Shown here one piece after another: positions 1 to 10,600 of a stretch of DNA of 39,915 bases; the stretch's first letter is position 1; every line of letters begins with the position of its first letter. A program made the translations under genes and the position numbers. The notes beneath the pieces were generated by a model, which searched no databases, had not been told where the DNA came from, and saw nothing but the letters and a program-made list of their open reading frames with translations. Source of the DNA: Candidatus Methylobacter favarea (GTDB lineage Bacteria; Pseudomonadota; Gammaproteobacteria; Methylococcales; Methylomonadaceae); contig NZ_CADCXN010000063.1 of assembly GCF_902806695.1 (NCBI RefSeq), positions 1 to 39,915 on the forward strand, given 5' to 3'.

Positions 1-76
1 CTCCGTTAAATCATTGGGTGCATTTTATGACACCGTGTGGGTAAGGAGGAGTCCATATCATCATTGCGAAAACTAT

Positions 77-104
77 GTTGCATACCCCTTGCTGGGTATG
101 CAAC
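77..104 (-). terminator. Perfect 11-bp hairpin, possible terminator of the leuS-lptE-holA unit
   Basis: Bases 77-87 (GTTGCATACCC) are the exact reverse complement of 94-104, with a 6-nt loop. On the minus strand the stem is followed by ATAGTTTT, a weak T tract. It lies about 200 bp beyond the holA stop, so it may end that transcript, or it may be a dispersed palindrome. I see no supportable gene in the rest of 1-302. Confidence 0.4.
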
Positions 105-302
105 GAGTGAAGCAGGACGGCTGGGGCTGCCGCAGGCATGAGCGGTCGCGTAATTTTTGCTGCTTGTTGGGCAGGGAGGCTCATAAAAGCTTTCGCAAAA
201 ATAGCGACTCCCCGCTGGATTTGGCTCGGCACTCATGCCGAATATGACAAGATGCTTGCCTAACATAGAACTTAACCAACGCGGTTATTTTTCAGCTTTG
301 CG

Positions 303-1325
303 TCAGCCCGTATTCGCCAAAACCTCTTGCGATGCGAACATAAGGCAGATTGCCAATAGCGTTTCCCAGGCATCCCCCTGCTGTTGGCCTTTAATCTGGC
401 GATCGGCCTTAGCGCTCAATACCAGTATTTTATTCAGATCAGTTTCGCCAAGCCTGTTAAGTGCGGCATTAACAAGCTGTTTGCGATTATCCCTGATCTG
501 GCTATTTTTGAAGTTTTCTCCATGCCGACCGTGGGCTGAAGATAGCTTGATTTTGAGTAATTCCCTGGCATCGCGCGTCAGCGCCCATAGCACAACCGGG
601 GCGGCATTCCCTTCCGCCTTTAAGCCCGACAATATTTTAAAAACCCGGTTTACATCGGCTGCCAGCGCACTATCAACCAGCTTAAACACATCGTATCGGG
701 AACTATCGGCGACTGCATCAAAAATCTGTTGATTGCTGATAGTTCCGGCGCCGTGTAATACATAGAGTTTCTCAATTTCCTGGACGGCCGACAGAAGATT
801 TCCTTCAATTCTGCCTGCCAATATCCGTAACCCCTCTGTTTCAGCATGCAGGCCGCGGCGCTGCATCCGCTGCTGCAACCAGGGAATTAGATCCTGTCTT
901 TCCGGAGGCCAGACCTGAATAATAATTCCGACCTTATCCAGGGCTTGCAGCCAGCGCGACTTGAATGCTTCTTTCGCCACCTTGCCAGCCGTAACAAGCA
1001 ACAGCACATCTTCGGGCAGCCGATCACAATACGCGATCAGGGCCTTGGCGCCATCGGCTCCGGGCGTGCCGGAATGCATTCGTAAGTCAATGATCTTCTT
1101 GTCGGAAAAAATAGACAGCGAACCTGCGGATACCGTTAATTCTTTCCATTCAAAGCCTGTTTCAACGGAAAAAACTTCACGCGTTTCAAAGCCCGCTTTT
1201 CTTGCCGCCTTTCTGACAGCATCGGCCATTCCGCCCAGCTGCAGCGGCTCATCGCCGCTGATAAAATAGACGGGCGCTATTTTTTTTTGCAGGGAGACCT
1301 TTAATTGCTCAGGCTTTAAACGCAT
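303..1325 (-). CDS. holA: DNA polymerase III delta subunit (HolA)
   Basis: This is the delta subunit of the clamp-loader complex, which opens the beta sliding clamp and loads it on DNA during replication. The 340-residue protein matches the family's usual length (about 340). It begins with the typical pattern MRLKPEQL, then VYFISGDEPLQ near residue 20, where delta proteins carry a degenerate nucleotide-binding region without a working P-loop. The C-terminal part (FKILSGLKAEG, LWALTRDARELL, about residues 230-260) is the helical collar region seen in HolA. The ATG lies 1 bp after the lptE stop, so the two genes are translationally close and surely co-transcribed. The order leuS-lptE-holA is conserved in gammaproteobacteria such as E. 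coli. In E. coli nadD follows; here no nadD is visible downstream inside the window. Confidence 0.95.
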   Translation of the reverse strand: MRLKPEQLKVSLQKKIAPVYFISGDEPLQLGGMADAVRKAARKAGFETREVFSVETGFEWKELTVSAGSLSIFSDKKIIDLRMHSGTPGADGAKALIAYCDRLPEDVLLLVTAGKVAKEAFKSRWLQALDKVGIIIQVWPPERQDLIPWLQQRMQRRGLHAETEGLRILAGRIEGNLLSAVQEIEKLYVLHGAGTISNQQIFDAVADSSRYDVFKLVDSALAADVNRVFKILSGLKAEGNAAPVVLWALTRDARELLKIKLSSAHGRHGENFKNSQIRDNRKQLVNAALNRLGETDLNKILVLSAKADRQIKGQQQGDAWETLLAICLMFASQEVLANTG

Positions 1326-1326
1326 G

Positions 1327-1824
1327 TTATTTAGCCTTGGCTTGCAGTACGACCTGGATGCGAGTGATTATATTCTGGACGGCCTGTTGATACATTTCAC
1401 TGCGGATCACGGCTTCTTCATTGTCCTTTGCCATAATATCCTGCTGATCATTGAAATATTCTCGTCTGACCTCAACAGGCTGCCGCTCCAGGACTTTAAC
1501 ATTGTCCCCTTTCACCAGCTCATATTGCAGGCGATAGTTCAGCTCAAACTCATTAGACCGGCCCCTCGAACTCAGAGACAGCGCGCGGCGCTGCATATCT
1601 TCACCGACTATGTTGATAATCATGCCAGCCTCGGCCGACGAATTGACAAGATTGCCGGACGCCGATTTCAAGGCGATGCGGAATTGGTCGCGAAACTCGG
1701 CAGAACCTCCTTGCAGGTAGATGTTTTTCATGCCTTCAGGCAATACTAAAGCGCCGCGTAAATGATAGCCGCAGGCACCTAGTAAAATAGCAACTATAAA
1801 AATAATTGGCTTTTTCATCAGCAC
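1327..1824 (-). CDS. lptE: LPS-assembly lipoprotein LptE
   Basis: This outer-membrane lipoprotein plugs the LptD barrel and helps insert lipopolysaccharide into the outer leaflet. The N-terminus is a lipoprotein signal peptide: a hydrophobic stretch from about residue 6 and a lipobox L15-G16-A17-C18, followed by GYHLRG, the usual start of mature LptE. The rest (about 145 residues) is a compact LptE domain. Two starts are possible. GTG at 1824 has a GAGAG ribosome site about 7 nt upstream; the in-frame ATG at 1818 (MKKPI) is also plausible and would give a more usual signal peptide. It sits between leuS and holA on the same strand, with 1 bp to holA and about 104 bp to leuS. Confidence 0.93.
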   Translation of the reverse strand: MLMKKPIIFIVAILLGACGYHLRGALVLPEGMKNIYLQGGSAEFRDQFRIALKSASGNLVNSSAEAGMIINIVGEDMQRRALSLSSRGRSNEFELNYRLQYELVKGDNVKVLERQPVEVRREYFNDQQDIMAKDNEEAVIRSEMYQQAVQNIITRIQVVLQAKAK

Positions 1825-1928
1825 GTCTTTTCTCTCATTAAATCCACCATCATAAAATTAAGCCTTTATCATTCCAACATGCAGACCTAGTAGCAAACGA
1901 AATTCTGCTACTTGCAAAGCATTATCAT

Positions 1929-4382
1929 CTACACCACGATGTTAACCAGTTTTTTAGGCACCACTATGACCTTCCTGATGGGCTTGTTCTCAATAAAGCG
2001 TTTAACATTTTCATCATCCAGCGCGCTTGCTTCCACTTCTTTTAAAGTTGCCGATGCCGAAACCAGAATTTTGCTGCGCAATTTACCATTGACCTGAATA
2101 ATCAGCTCCAATGAATCCTGTTCCAGCGCTGCCGCATCAACTTTTGGCCAGGATTCGCTAACTACAGCTTGGGGATGGCCCAAATCCAGCCACAGTTGAT
2201 GGCAGATATGCGGCACAATCGGCGACAGCATTAATACAATGGCTTCCAGCGCTTCCTGGCGTATGGCTTTGCCGTTATCGGAATCATCAGTAAACCGGGA
2301 TAAGGCGTTAACCAGCTCCATATTGGCGGCAATGGCGGTGTTAAAGATATGGCGTCTGCCCATATCATCGCTGACTTTCCGGATGGTTTGATGAAGCTGG
2401 CGGCGAACGCTTTGCTGCTCGTCCGTGAGTGCGGAACCTGATGTAACGCTCATAGTAGAACCGCCGGCATTAATATGCAGATAAGCCTGTTTCCAGAGCC
2501 TTTTAAGAAATCTGAAGGCGCCTTCAACGCCGCTGTCAGACCATTCGAGAGATTGCTCGGGAGGCGATGCAAACATAATAAACAAGCGAACGGTGTCAGC
2601 GCCGTATTGATCAATCAAGGCTTGCGGATCGACCGTATTGCCCTTGGATTTGGACATTTTGCTGCCGTCTTTTAACACCATGCCCTGAGTCAGCAGCTTT
2701 TGGAATGGTTCATCACAGGCCAGCAAGCCTTCATCGCGCAATAATTTGGTATAAAACCGGGCATATAGCAAATGCAAAATGGCATGTTCTATGCCGCCGA
2801 TATAATGATCCACAGGCAACCAGTAATCAGCCTTTTCATCGAGCATGCCATCCGCCGGGCTACTGGCGAACCGGGCAAAATACCAGGAGGATTCCATAAA
2901 TGTATCAAAGGTATCGGTTTCCCTGCGCGCAGATCTGCCGCAACTTGGGCAAGCCGCGTGTGAAAACGTCGGATGGGCCACCAGCGGCGATTGCGAGCCG
3001 TCCAGAACCACATCGCGCGGTAATTCCACCGGCAGATCCTGCTCTGGAACAGGAACCGTGCCGCACTCATCGCAATAGATAATTGGAATCGGGGCCCCCC
3101 AGTAACGCTGCCTGGAAACGCCCCAATCGCGCAGGCGGAACATAGTTTTCCGCTGTCCCCGATTATTGCGCTCCAGGACATCTGCAATAGCAGCACAGGC
3201 CTGCTCTGAAGTCAAACCGTCAAATTCACCTGAATTGCGCAATACGCCCTTAACCGTGTAAGCCTGTTCCGAGCAAATGTCATTTTCGCCGTTTTTGGCA
3301 CAGATCACCTGTTTGATAGGAATGCCGTATTTTTTCGCAAATTCAAAATCACGCTGATCATGGGCCGGCACAGACATCACGGCGCCGGTACCGTACGCCA
3401 TTAAAACAAAATTGGCGATCCAGATAGGAATTTCCTCACCGCTTATCGGGTGGATAGCTTTGATTCCTGAATCGACCCCGCGCTTTTCCATGGTCTCCAT
3501 AGCGGCTTCGGAGGTTTCGATCATCTTGCAGTCAGCTATGAATGCACGGATTTCAGGCCTGCTTTCGGCGGCCTTTAACGCCAACGGATGTTCGGCGGCG
3601 GCGGCAAGATAGGTGACGCCCATCAAGGTATCAGGACGCGTGGTATAAATTCTCACGGGCTGATCCATACCCATTACAGAAAAATCCATCTCGACGCCTT
3701 CAGAGCGGCCGATCCAGTTGGCCTGCATAATTTTTACCTGTTCCGGCCAGCCGTCCAGGGTTTCCAGTGAAGCCAGCAGTTCATCCGCATAGGCAGTGAT
3801 TTTTAAAAACCACTGGGCGATTTCCTTGCGTTCAACAGGCGTATCGCAGCGCCAGCAACAGCCATCGATCACCTGTTCATTCGCCAGAACAGTCATATCA
3901 TTGGGACACCAGTTGACCGGCGCCGTCTTTTTATAAACCAGACCTTTAGCCAGCAATTTCAGGAAAAACCATTGCTCCCACTTATAATAAGCCGGGTCAC
4001 AGGTGGCTATTTCCCGCTTCCAGTCGTAACCAAAGCCCAATCGTTTAAGCTGGTCGCGCATATAGTCGATATTGCTATAGGTCCAGTCGGCCGGATGAAC
4101 GCCGTGCTGCATCGCGGCGTTTTCGGCAGGCAGACCAAAGGCATCCCAGCCCATAGGCTGCAATACATTTTTTCCCGACATGCGCTGGTAACGGCTGATC
4201 ACATCGCCTATCGTATAGTTACGGACATGCCCCATGTGTAATTTACCGCTGGGATAAGGGAACATCGATAAACAATAATATTTTTCCTGCGTGGAAAACT
4301 CTGACACATTAAACACGCCTGAGGCTTCCCAGGCCTGCTGTGCTTCTTTCTCAATAGCCAGCGGCTTATAATTTTCTTGCAT
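1929..4382 (-). CDS. leuS: Leucyl-tRNA synthetase
   Basis: This class I synthetase charges tRNA-Leu with leucine. The HIGH signature is H49-M-G-H52 within [16 protein letters not shown], and the KMSKS loop is K575-S579 in [11 protein letters not shown]. An editing (CP1) domain is present, with [13 protein letters not shown] near residue 250 and the [14 protein letters not shown] region near 340, so mischarged tRNA can be hydrolysed. A zinc-like cysteine cluster (CDECGTV and CPSCGR) lies in the middle. The protein is 817 residues, somewhat shorter than the 860-residue E. coli enzyme, but every expected block is present. The start MQENY is the usual one for the family. It is the first gene of the leuS-lptE-holA unit and is divergent from the YbeL-like gene, with an 82-bp shared upstream region. 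Confidence 0.98.
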   Translation of the reverse strand: MQENYKPLAIEKEAQQAWEASGVFNVSEFSTQEKYYCLSMFPYPSGKLHMGHVRNYTIGDVISRYQRMSGKNVLQPMGWDAFGLPAENAAMQHGVHPADWTYSNIDYMRDQLKRLGFGYDWKREIATCDPAYYKWEQWFFLKLLAKGLVYKKTAPVNWCPNDMTVLANEQVIDGCCWRCDTPVERKEIAQWFLKITAYADELLASLETLDGWPEQVKIMQANWIGRSEGVEMDFSVMGMDQPVRIYTTRPDTLMGVTYLAAAAEHPLALKAAESRPEIRAFIADCKMIETSEAAMETMEKRGVDSGIKAIHPISGEEIPIWIANFVLMAYGTGAVMSVPAHDQRDFEFAKKYGIPIKQVICAKNGENDICSEQAYTVKGVLRNSGEFDGLTSEQACAAIADVLERNNRGQRKTMFRLRDWGVSRQRYWGAPIPIIYCDECGTVPVPEQDLPVELPRDVVLDGSQSPLVAHPTFSHAACPSCGRSARRETDTFDTFMESSWYFARFASSPADGMLDEKADYWLPVDHYIGGIEHAILHLLYARFYTKLLRDEGLLACDEPFQKLLTQGMVLKDGSKMSKSKGNTVDPQALIDQYGADTVRLFIMFASPPEQSLEWSDSGVEGAFRFLKRLWKQAYLHINAGGSTMSVTSGSALTDEQQSVRRQLHQTIRKVSDDMGRRHIFNTAIAANMELVNALSRFTDDSDNGKAIRQEALEAIVLMLSPIVPHICHQLWLDLGHPQAVVSESWPKVDAAALEQDSLELIIQVNGKLRSKILVSASATLKEVEASALDDENVKRFIENKPIRKVIVVPKKLVNIVV

Positions 4383-4464
4383 CCTTCTCGTCTTTTACCG
4401 GTCAAATGCGTTAGAATACCGTACAGTCGCCTAAATCTAAAGCGTCATTTTCAGGAGTTGGATC

Positions 4465-4950
4465 ATGAATAAAAATAAACTTGTCAAAGCTTATATGGAT
4501 TTTATGGAGCACCTTTATGAAGCAATGGACGACACACTCCATTCTTTTGCTGATGCGCTGGAAATTTCAAAAGAAAAAACAAGAGAAACCAGCGACTTGA
4601 CTGACGAGGAACTGGACAGGGTTTCAAATTATGTCAAGCGCGATATTGAACATGCCGCTCATGGATTAACCAGTAAGGAAGATAGCCAGTCGCTGTCCGA
4701 ATGGTTCAAATTCGACATCGAACTGCTTGAAAACTTCGCGCTGGATGCATTTTTAAGCCTTGCCGATAAAACCCGTCTGGAACTGGCCAAACTTGAACAA
4801 CAAGCTGAACAAAATACCTACCATAGCGGCGACATAACCGGACCTGGAACTTTTGTTTGCGACTTCTGCAATAAGGAAATTTCATTCAAGTCAGCCAGCG
4901 AAATTCCAAAATGCCCCGATTGCCGCGGCAATACTTTTTTCCGCCTTTGA
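4465..4950 (+). CDS. ybeL: YbeL-like zinc-ribbon protein (DUF1451 family)
   Basis: A 161-residue protein of the DUF1451 family, whose E. coli member YbeL has no settled function. The first 120 residues are helical and charged. The C-terminal end is a zinc ribbon with C132, C135, C150 and C153 (CDFCNKE, then CPDCRGN). The motif YHSGDITGPGTFVCDFC is close to the YHSGEVVGLGNLVCEKC of E. coli YbeL as I recall it. A clear AGGAG site sits 8 nt before the ATG. Its divergent position beside leuS is the same as in E. coli, which strongly supports the call. Confidence 0.9.
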   Translation: MNKNKLVKAYMDFMEHLYEAMDDTLHSFADALEISKEKTRETSDLTDEELDRVSNYVKRDIEHAAHGLTSKEDSQSLSEWFKFDIELLENFALDAFLSLADKTRLELAKLEQQAEQNTYHSGDITGPGTFVCDFCNKEISFKSASEIPKCPDCRGNTFFRL

Positions 4951-4974
4951 TATTAGCGGGGCAAGCCTTATAAT
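4947..4974 (+). promoter_or_regulatory. Sigma-70-like promoter upstream of parA-like gene
   Basis: TTGATA at 4947-4952 and a perfect TATAAT at 4969-4974 are separated by 16 bp. The -10 box lies 33 bp before the ATG of the ParA-like gene and the -35 overlaps the end of the ybeL-like gene, so the ATPase probably has its own promoter. Confidence 0.6.
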
Positions 4975-5007
4975 GCGGTTTTAATCTGTTGATTCACGGG
5001 GAATAAC

Positions 5008-5784
5008 ATGCGCAGGGTCATTTTCAATCAGAAAGGTGGTGTCGGTAAATCAACCATTACCTGCAATCTGGCCGCTATCAGCGCCGTTGAAGGCAAACGC
5101 ACCTTGGTTATCGATCTGGATATACAGGGTAATTCCACGCAATACCTGCTGGGCAAGAAAGTTGGCGATAGCGATAAAACCATTGCCCATTTTTTCAAGG
5201 AAAGTCTGAGTCTTTCGCTGTTTGGAGGCAATAATCCCGGACTTGAGGAAGTCATTCATGAGACCCCCTTCCCCAATCTTTTCATTATTCCATCCCATCC
5301 CGAACTTGAACCCTTGCAAGGCCGGCTGGAATCACGGTTTAAAATATTCAAACTCCGAGAAGGCCTAGAAAAATTGCAGGGCTTTGACTCGATTTATCTG
5401 GATACCCCGCCGGTTCTTAACTTTTACAGCCAATCCGCATTAATTGCTGCTGACAAATGCTTGATACCCTTCGACTGCGATACCTTTTCCCGGGAAGCTT
5501 TATATGTATTAATGCAGACCATAGCCGAAATTAAAGCCGATCATAATCAAAACCTTGAAATCGAAGGCATCGTTGTTAACCAGTTTCAAAAGCAGGCCAA
5601 TCTGCCGCGCCAGCTGGTTGATCAGCTTATTGGCGAAGGACTTCCTGTTCTTAACGCCATGATTTCACCCTCCGTTAAAGTCAGAGAGTCACATTCAGAA
5701 TCGCAGCCCTTGGTGCATTATGTTCCCAACCATAAACTGACTGATGAATACCGGGCTTTACATGCAGAAATTCACAGCCATTAA
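5008..5784 (+). CDS. Orphan ParA/MinD-family ATPase
   Basis: A 258-residue P-loop ATPase of the ParA/MinD (SIMIBI) class. The deviant Walker A is K9-G-G-V-G-K-S-T16, the A' segment is LVIDLDIQGNST (about residues 33-44) and the Walker B-like segment is YLDTPP (about 131-136). Such proteins use ATP-dependent dimerisation on DNA or membrane to position chromosomes, plasmids or cell structures. No parB-like gene lies beside it, so it is not an obvious chromosome-partition pair. The next gene is lnt, after 182 bp, and the previous is the YbeL-like gene. A GGGGA site precedes the ATG. Its cargo cannot be told from the sequence. Confidence 0.88.
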   Translation: MRRVIFNQKGGVGKSTITCNLAAISAVEGKRTLVIDLDIQGNSTQYLLGKKVGDSDKTIAHFFKESLSLSLFGGNNPGLEEVIHETPFPNLFIIPSHPELEPLQGRLESRFKIFKLREGLEKLQGFDSIYLDTPPVLNFYSQSALIAADKCLIPFDCDTFSREALYVLMQTIAEIKADHNQNLEIEGIVVNQFQKQANLPRQLVDQLIGEGLPVLNAMISPSVKVRESHSESQPLVHYVPNHKLTDEYRALHAEIHSH

Positions 5785-5966
5785 ATTCACAGCTATTAAG
5801 GTTCAAGGTTTGGGAATAGGCATTTAACCTGCTCCTTGATAGCTTTTGGGTTATCTTGCTTATTTCTGAACAGCAATGCGAGTCTGACTGCTTTCGATGT
5901 CTTAATCTGCAGATAGTCATTGTACTGACCCTGCAATGACTACAATTTCTCTTCTCTTACCCTGCT

Positions 5967-7535
5967 ATGATCCGCTTTCTATCAGATAAAGCCAGGCTTT
6001 GGTTGCTGCCGCTATGGTCCGGAATTTTAATAGGCACCAGTTATATTCCCTTCCCTCCCTGGGCTTCCCTGTTCTGCTTTGTGCCGTTGTGGATTTTCTG
6101 GCGGCAGCAGACCAGTTTTAAAAACGTTTTTCTTGGCGGCTTGATTACTGCTTTTATCTTCACACTGATTGGTTTTAACTGGGTTACCTATCTTTTGCAT
6201 GAATTTGCGCATCTGGAATGGCCCATCGCCATTCTGGGCATGCTGCTCTATGCCCTGATAGCCCATCTGTTTGTACCTATAGCCGGAGTACTGTGGCTAT
6301 GCGGCCAAACTAAATTCAACTGGCCTGACTGGCTTTCACTGAGCTTCATGGCGCTTATTACTACGCTGTGCGAAGCTTACTCATTCACCGTGTTTGACTG
6401 GAACTTCGGTTATTCCTGGTATGGCGCCAATATGCCCATTTATCAGTGGGCAGAAATTATCGGTTTTAGCGGACTCAGCGCTGCTACGCTACTATGCAAC
6501 CTGCCGCTTTATCTTGCCTGGAAAAAGCGCAAGCTGAAATCCGGCAAGATCCTGTTGGTAACTGTAATAATCAGCTTTATGCTGCTTAATGTGGGCGGTC
6601 TCTGGCTTAAGGAAAGGCTTCCTGAGCCGGATGCCTCTTTCAAAACCTTGCTGGTTCAGGCAAGTATCGGCAACTCGGAAAAAATAGCCGCCGAACTGGG
6701 AAAAGGCTATCCACGGGAAATACTCAGGCGTTATACGACACTGACCGATAAGGCGCTTGACTCAGCAGGTACCAGGATTGATTTTACCCTATGGCCGGAA
6801 ACAGCTTTCCCGGAATTGCTGGGAGAGGAATTCAGATTCAATGAACTGCCTGTTGCCTTAGCCAGATTTCTACGCGAACGGCAGCTGGCTCTCATCACCG
6901 GCGCCTACGGCGTAGACGAGCGTTCCCGTCTGATTACCAATTCATTGTTTATACTCGATAAAAACGGCGAGATTCTACCGTCTCATTACAGTAAAACCAT
7001 TTTGCTTGCTTTTGGTGAATATATACCTGGCGAACAATTTTTTCCGGAACTGCGCAAGTTCTTGCCGCCTATCGGCCATTTCGCGCGAGGCTTTGGACCA
7101 ACTCAGCTGCTGAACCTGAATGGCTATAAAATGGGGCCGCAAATTTGCTATGAAAGTCTTTTCCCTGGCTTTTCGCGCTCGCTGGCTGATCTGGGCGCCC
7201 AGTTTATCGTTAATGTGACCAATGATTCCTGGTATGGCGCCTGGCAGGAACCTTATCAGCACATGTATATGACTCTGGCGCGAGGCGTAGAATTTCGCAG
7301 ACCCGTGCTGAGAGTCACCAACACAGGCATTTCAACGGTATCTCTGGCATCGGGCGACATTCTGGAACGCTCACCGATACATCAACCCTGGACTGGAGTC
7401 TATGAAGTCCCCTATCTTACCAATCCTTCGGCCACTTTTTACCAACGCTGGTTTTGGCTGGTGCCTTTCCTGCTGTGGAGTGCGTTGGCTTTATTGCTGG
7501 GAACAGGAGTTCTCTGCAAGTTAAAAAACCAATAG
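5967..7535 (+). CDS. lnt: Apolipoprotein N-acyltransferase
   Basis: This inner-membrane enzyme adds the third acyl chain to the N-terminal cysteine of lipoproteins, the last step of lipoprotein maturation before Lol sorting. The first 205 residues form several membrane segments; a carbon-nitrogen hydrolase (nitrilase-like) domain follows. The catalytic triad is visible: E278 in LWPETAFPE, K343 in SHYSKTILLAFGEYIPGE and C394 in GPQICYESLFPG. A final membrane helix (WFWLVPFLLWSALALLLG) ends the protein. The length of 522 residues is normal. No strong ribosome site precedes the ATG; the start was chosen because the signal-anchor helix begins just after it. The gene converges on the RND efflux operon. 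Confidence 0.96.
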   Translation: MIRFLSDKARLWLLPLWSGILIGTSYIPFPPWASLFCFVPLWIFWRQQTSFKNVFLGGLITAFIFTLIGFNWVTYLLHEFAHLEWPIAILGMLLYALIAHLFVPIAGVLWLCGQTKFNWPDWLSLSFMALITTLCEAYSFTVFDWNFGYSWYGANMPIYQWAEIIGFSGLSAATLLCNLPLYLAWKKRKLKSGKILLVTVIISFMLLNVGGLWLKERLPEPDASFKTLLVQASIGNSEKIAAELGKGYPREILRRYTTLTDKALDSAGTRIDFTLWPETAFPELLGEEFRFNELPVALARFLRERQLALITGAYGVDERSRLITNSLFILDKNGEILPSHYSKTILLAFGEYIPGEQFFPELRKFLPPIGHFARGFGPTQLLNLNGYKMGPQICYESLFPGFSRSLADLGAQFIVNVTNDSWYGAWQEPYQHMYMTLARGVEFRRPVLRVTNTGISTVSLASGDILERSPIHQPWTGVYEVPYLTNPSATFYQRWFWLVPFLLWSALALLLGTGVLCKLKNQ

Positions 7536-7648
7536 CAAACATGATAGTGATTAAACCTGCCTAGCCTGGGCGATTTGATTAACGTCTACCGTATTCATTC
7601 TTCTCTGTTAAAAATCCGAAAAGCCAGGGAAGCCATTTGCTTAAGTGT

Positions 7649-10600
7649 TTATCGGGCTTCCTTATTGATTAAATAATAAACCACCGGAATCACCAGCAAG
7701 GAAAACAGGGTCGAGGCAAAAATACCAAAGATAAAGCTCCATGCCAGTCCTGAAAATATCGGGTCCAGGATAATCACAAAGGCGCCGAACATCGCCGCTC
7801 CCGCGGTCAGGAAGATCGGCCGCAAGCGAATAGCACCGGCCTCTATCAGGGCTTCTGCAAGCGCCACATCGGCACGGGCGCGGATGCGCTCGATAAAGTC
7901 GATCAGGATAATCGAGTTGCGCACCACGATACCCGCCAAGGCGATCATGCCGATCATCGCCGTGGCGGTAAAATAAATCGGGTTGGGGTAACCGGCAATC
8001 GGCACAGCAAATAGATTAAGCAGCCAGAAGCCGGGCATGATGCCGATGACGGTCAGCGGGATGGCTATCATCATCACCAGCGGCACGCTCAGCGATCCGG
8101 TTTGTCCGACCAGCAGGACATAGATCATCACCAAAGCGGCCGCAAAGGCTAAGCCAAGATCACGAAATACATCGACAGTGATTTTCCATTCGCCTTCGCC
8201 CGCAAGTTCTGCGGTATAACCTTCGGGCAAGGGCCGTATCTCCAAGGCGTCATTCAGATCGAAAACCGCTTCTACCGGACTTCGGCCTGCCATACTGGCA
8301 ATGACATAATTCACTCGTTGCAGATTTTTGTGATAAATGGGCTGATCTTCGCTTTCTATAGCGGCGGAGCCTATTTCACTTAGCGGCACCAGATCGCCCT
8401 GCCCTGTTTTAACCCGCAAAGCCAATAAATCGGCAACCGACGAGCGGAGCGCACGCGGCAGTTGCAGGATGATTTCCAGAGGCTGGCGTTCGCTGTCCAG
8501 ATGAACGATGCCAACAGCCTTACCTGCGACGGCGATGAGCAGGGTTTCTGCAACTTGCGCGACGCTGACGCCGGACAAGGCGGCTTTTTCGCGATCCAGG
8601 TGAAAATGCACCTTGTCATGCGGCGCTTCGGAAAAATCATCGACATCAACGACGCCTTCGGTTTTTTCCATATCGGCCCTGATTCGTTTGGATATGGCTA
8701 CCAGGCTGTCGATACTGCCTTCAGGCGGGCCATAGATTTCAGCGACCAGGTCGGAAAGCACCGGCGGCCCGGGCGGAATTTCCACGATTTTCAGGTTTGC
8801 GCCAAATTTCTTGCCGAGCCGTTTTATTGCAGGCCGAATGCGCAAGGCGATTTCGTGCGATTGTTGTTCGCGACGGTCTTTGGGTAATAGATTAATTCTG
8901 ACTTCACCCAGATAACCGCCGCTGCGTAAATAATAGTGCCGAACCATGCCATTAAAGTCCATCGGCGCGGCAAGACCTGTATAGCTTTGATAATCGGTGA
9001 CTTCGTTGACGGTAGCCAGATAACTGCCCAAAGCGCGCGCAACTTCATCGGTTTGTTCCAGCGTCGAGCCGCGCGGCATATCGATGATGATTTGCAGTTC
9101 GTTTTTATTGTCGAACGGCAATAATTTGAGCGGAACGGCGCGGGTTATGGCCAGCAGAGTTGAGGCCACAAAGGCTATCAGCACCATCAGTAAAAATAAT
9201 TTAGCGCGTCCAGAGGTTGCCAGCAGCGGGCCGAGCGTGGCTCGATAAGCCCTATAAATAAAAGTTTGTTTAAGCTCTAGCGGCGCTTCGTTACCCTGCT
9301 TGTGGTATTCGCTTTGCAGCAGTTTGAAACTGGCCCAAGGCGTGACGGTAAAGGCGACAATCAGGGAAATGATCATCGCTATCGGCACGTTGAAAGCCAT
9401 CGGCGCCATGTAGGGCCCCATCATGCCGGTAATATAAAACATCGGCAGAAACGACACAATCACGGTGAAAGTCGCCAGAATGGTCGGCGGCCTGACTTCA
9501 TCGACGGCCGTCAACAGCGCCTCCAGCGGCGATTCCTTGCGCAGTTTATAGTGCCTGTGGATATTTTCGACATCGACAATCGGATCATCGACCAGCAGAC
9601 CCAACGACAGAATCAACGCAAACAAGGTGACGCGGTTGATCGTATAGCCTGAAATATAGTCCAGCAACAAGGTCAGCGCCAAAGTCATCGGCACGGCGAT
9701 CGACACGATAAACGACTCCTTCAGCCCCAGCGAAAAAGCCAGCAGCACGACGATAATCACGATCGCAAAACTCAGGTGTTTAACCAGCTCGTTGACCTTG
9801 TGGTTGGCGGTTTCGCCGTAATCGCGAGCAATCGTCAGCAAAACATCTTCAGGGATCAGGCTGCCGTGCATTTTTTCCGCCGTGGCAATAACGGCTTCGG
9901 CGACGTTGACGGCATTGCTGCCTTTACGTTTGGCGACGGCAATGGTGACCATCTGGCGTTCCTGTCCAGCCAGAGGCTTGTTGCCGGCGGCCTTGCCAAT
10001 TGTGGGCAAAGCTTCGACAGCCGGACCAAAGCCGATCCGGGTGTAATGACCGACATCGGCCGGGCCGTCTTCAATACGGGCCACATCGCGCAGAAAAACA
10101 GGCCGCCCGGCAACACTTTTGATGACGGTCGCGCCTACGTCATCCGATGACTTAAAATGAGGGCCGGCTTCGAGCAGAATTTCACGGTTGCCGCGTTCAA
10201 TGCTGCCGGCTTGCAGATTAATGTTTGCATTAGCCAGCGCCTGCGTGACCTCAAGCAATGTTACGCCATGCGCGGCCAAACTGGCAGGGTTGGCATAAAT
10301 CGACACCCGCCGCTGTTCGCCGCCGACAACCCAGCTTTTACCCACGTCGCCGACGCCTCGAAGGGAAATAATCAGCTCATCGGCGATGCGCCGCAAGGCC
10401 ATCGAATCATAGTTATTATTTTGGGCCGAGAGCGTCAAGAGGACGATAGGCACGTTGTCGATTTCAACGGGCGACACTTTCCAGCGAGTGACGCCGGGCG
10501 GAATATGATTCTGGTTGGACATGAGCCTGTCCCAGGTTTTGACCAGGCTGTCTTCAAAATCCTGGCCGACGAAATAACGCACGGTAACAACCGCGGCGCC

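Noticed and set aside
6-266. Minus-strand ORF after holA starting MLGKHLVIFGMSAEPNPAG, at the place where nadD would be expected
   Set aside because: The opening recalls the start of some NadD proteins (FGxSADPP) but the HxGH motif and everything after it are missing, and the rest reads as chance sequence. At most a relic; not supportable.
1889-1912. Hairpin AGTAGCA/TGCTACT between leuS and lptE
   Set aside because: No T tract follows, and the genes on both sides should be co-transcribed; not called a terminator.
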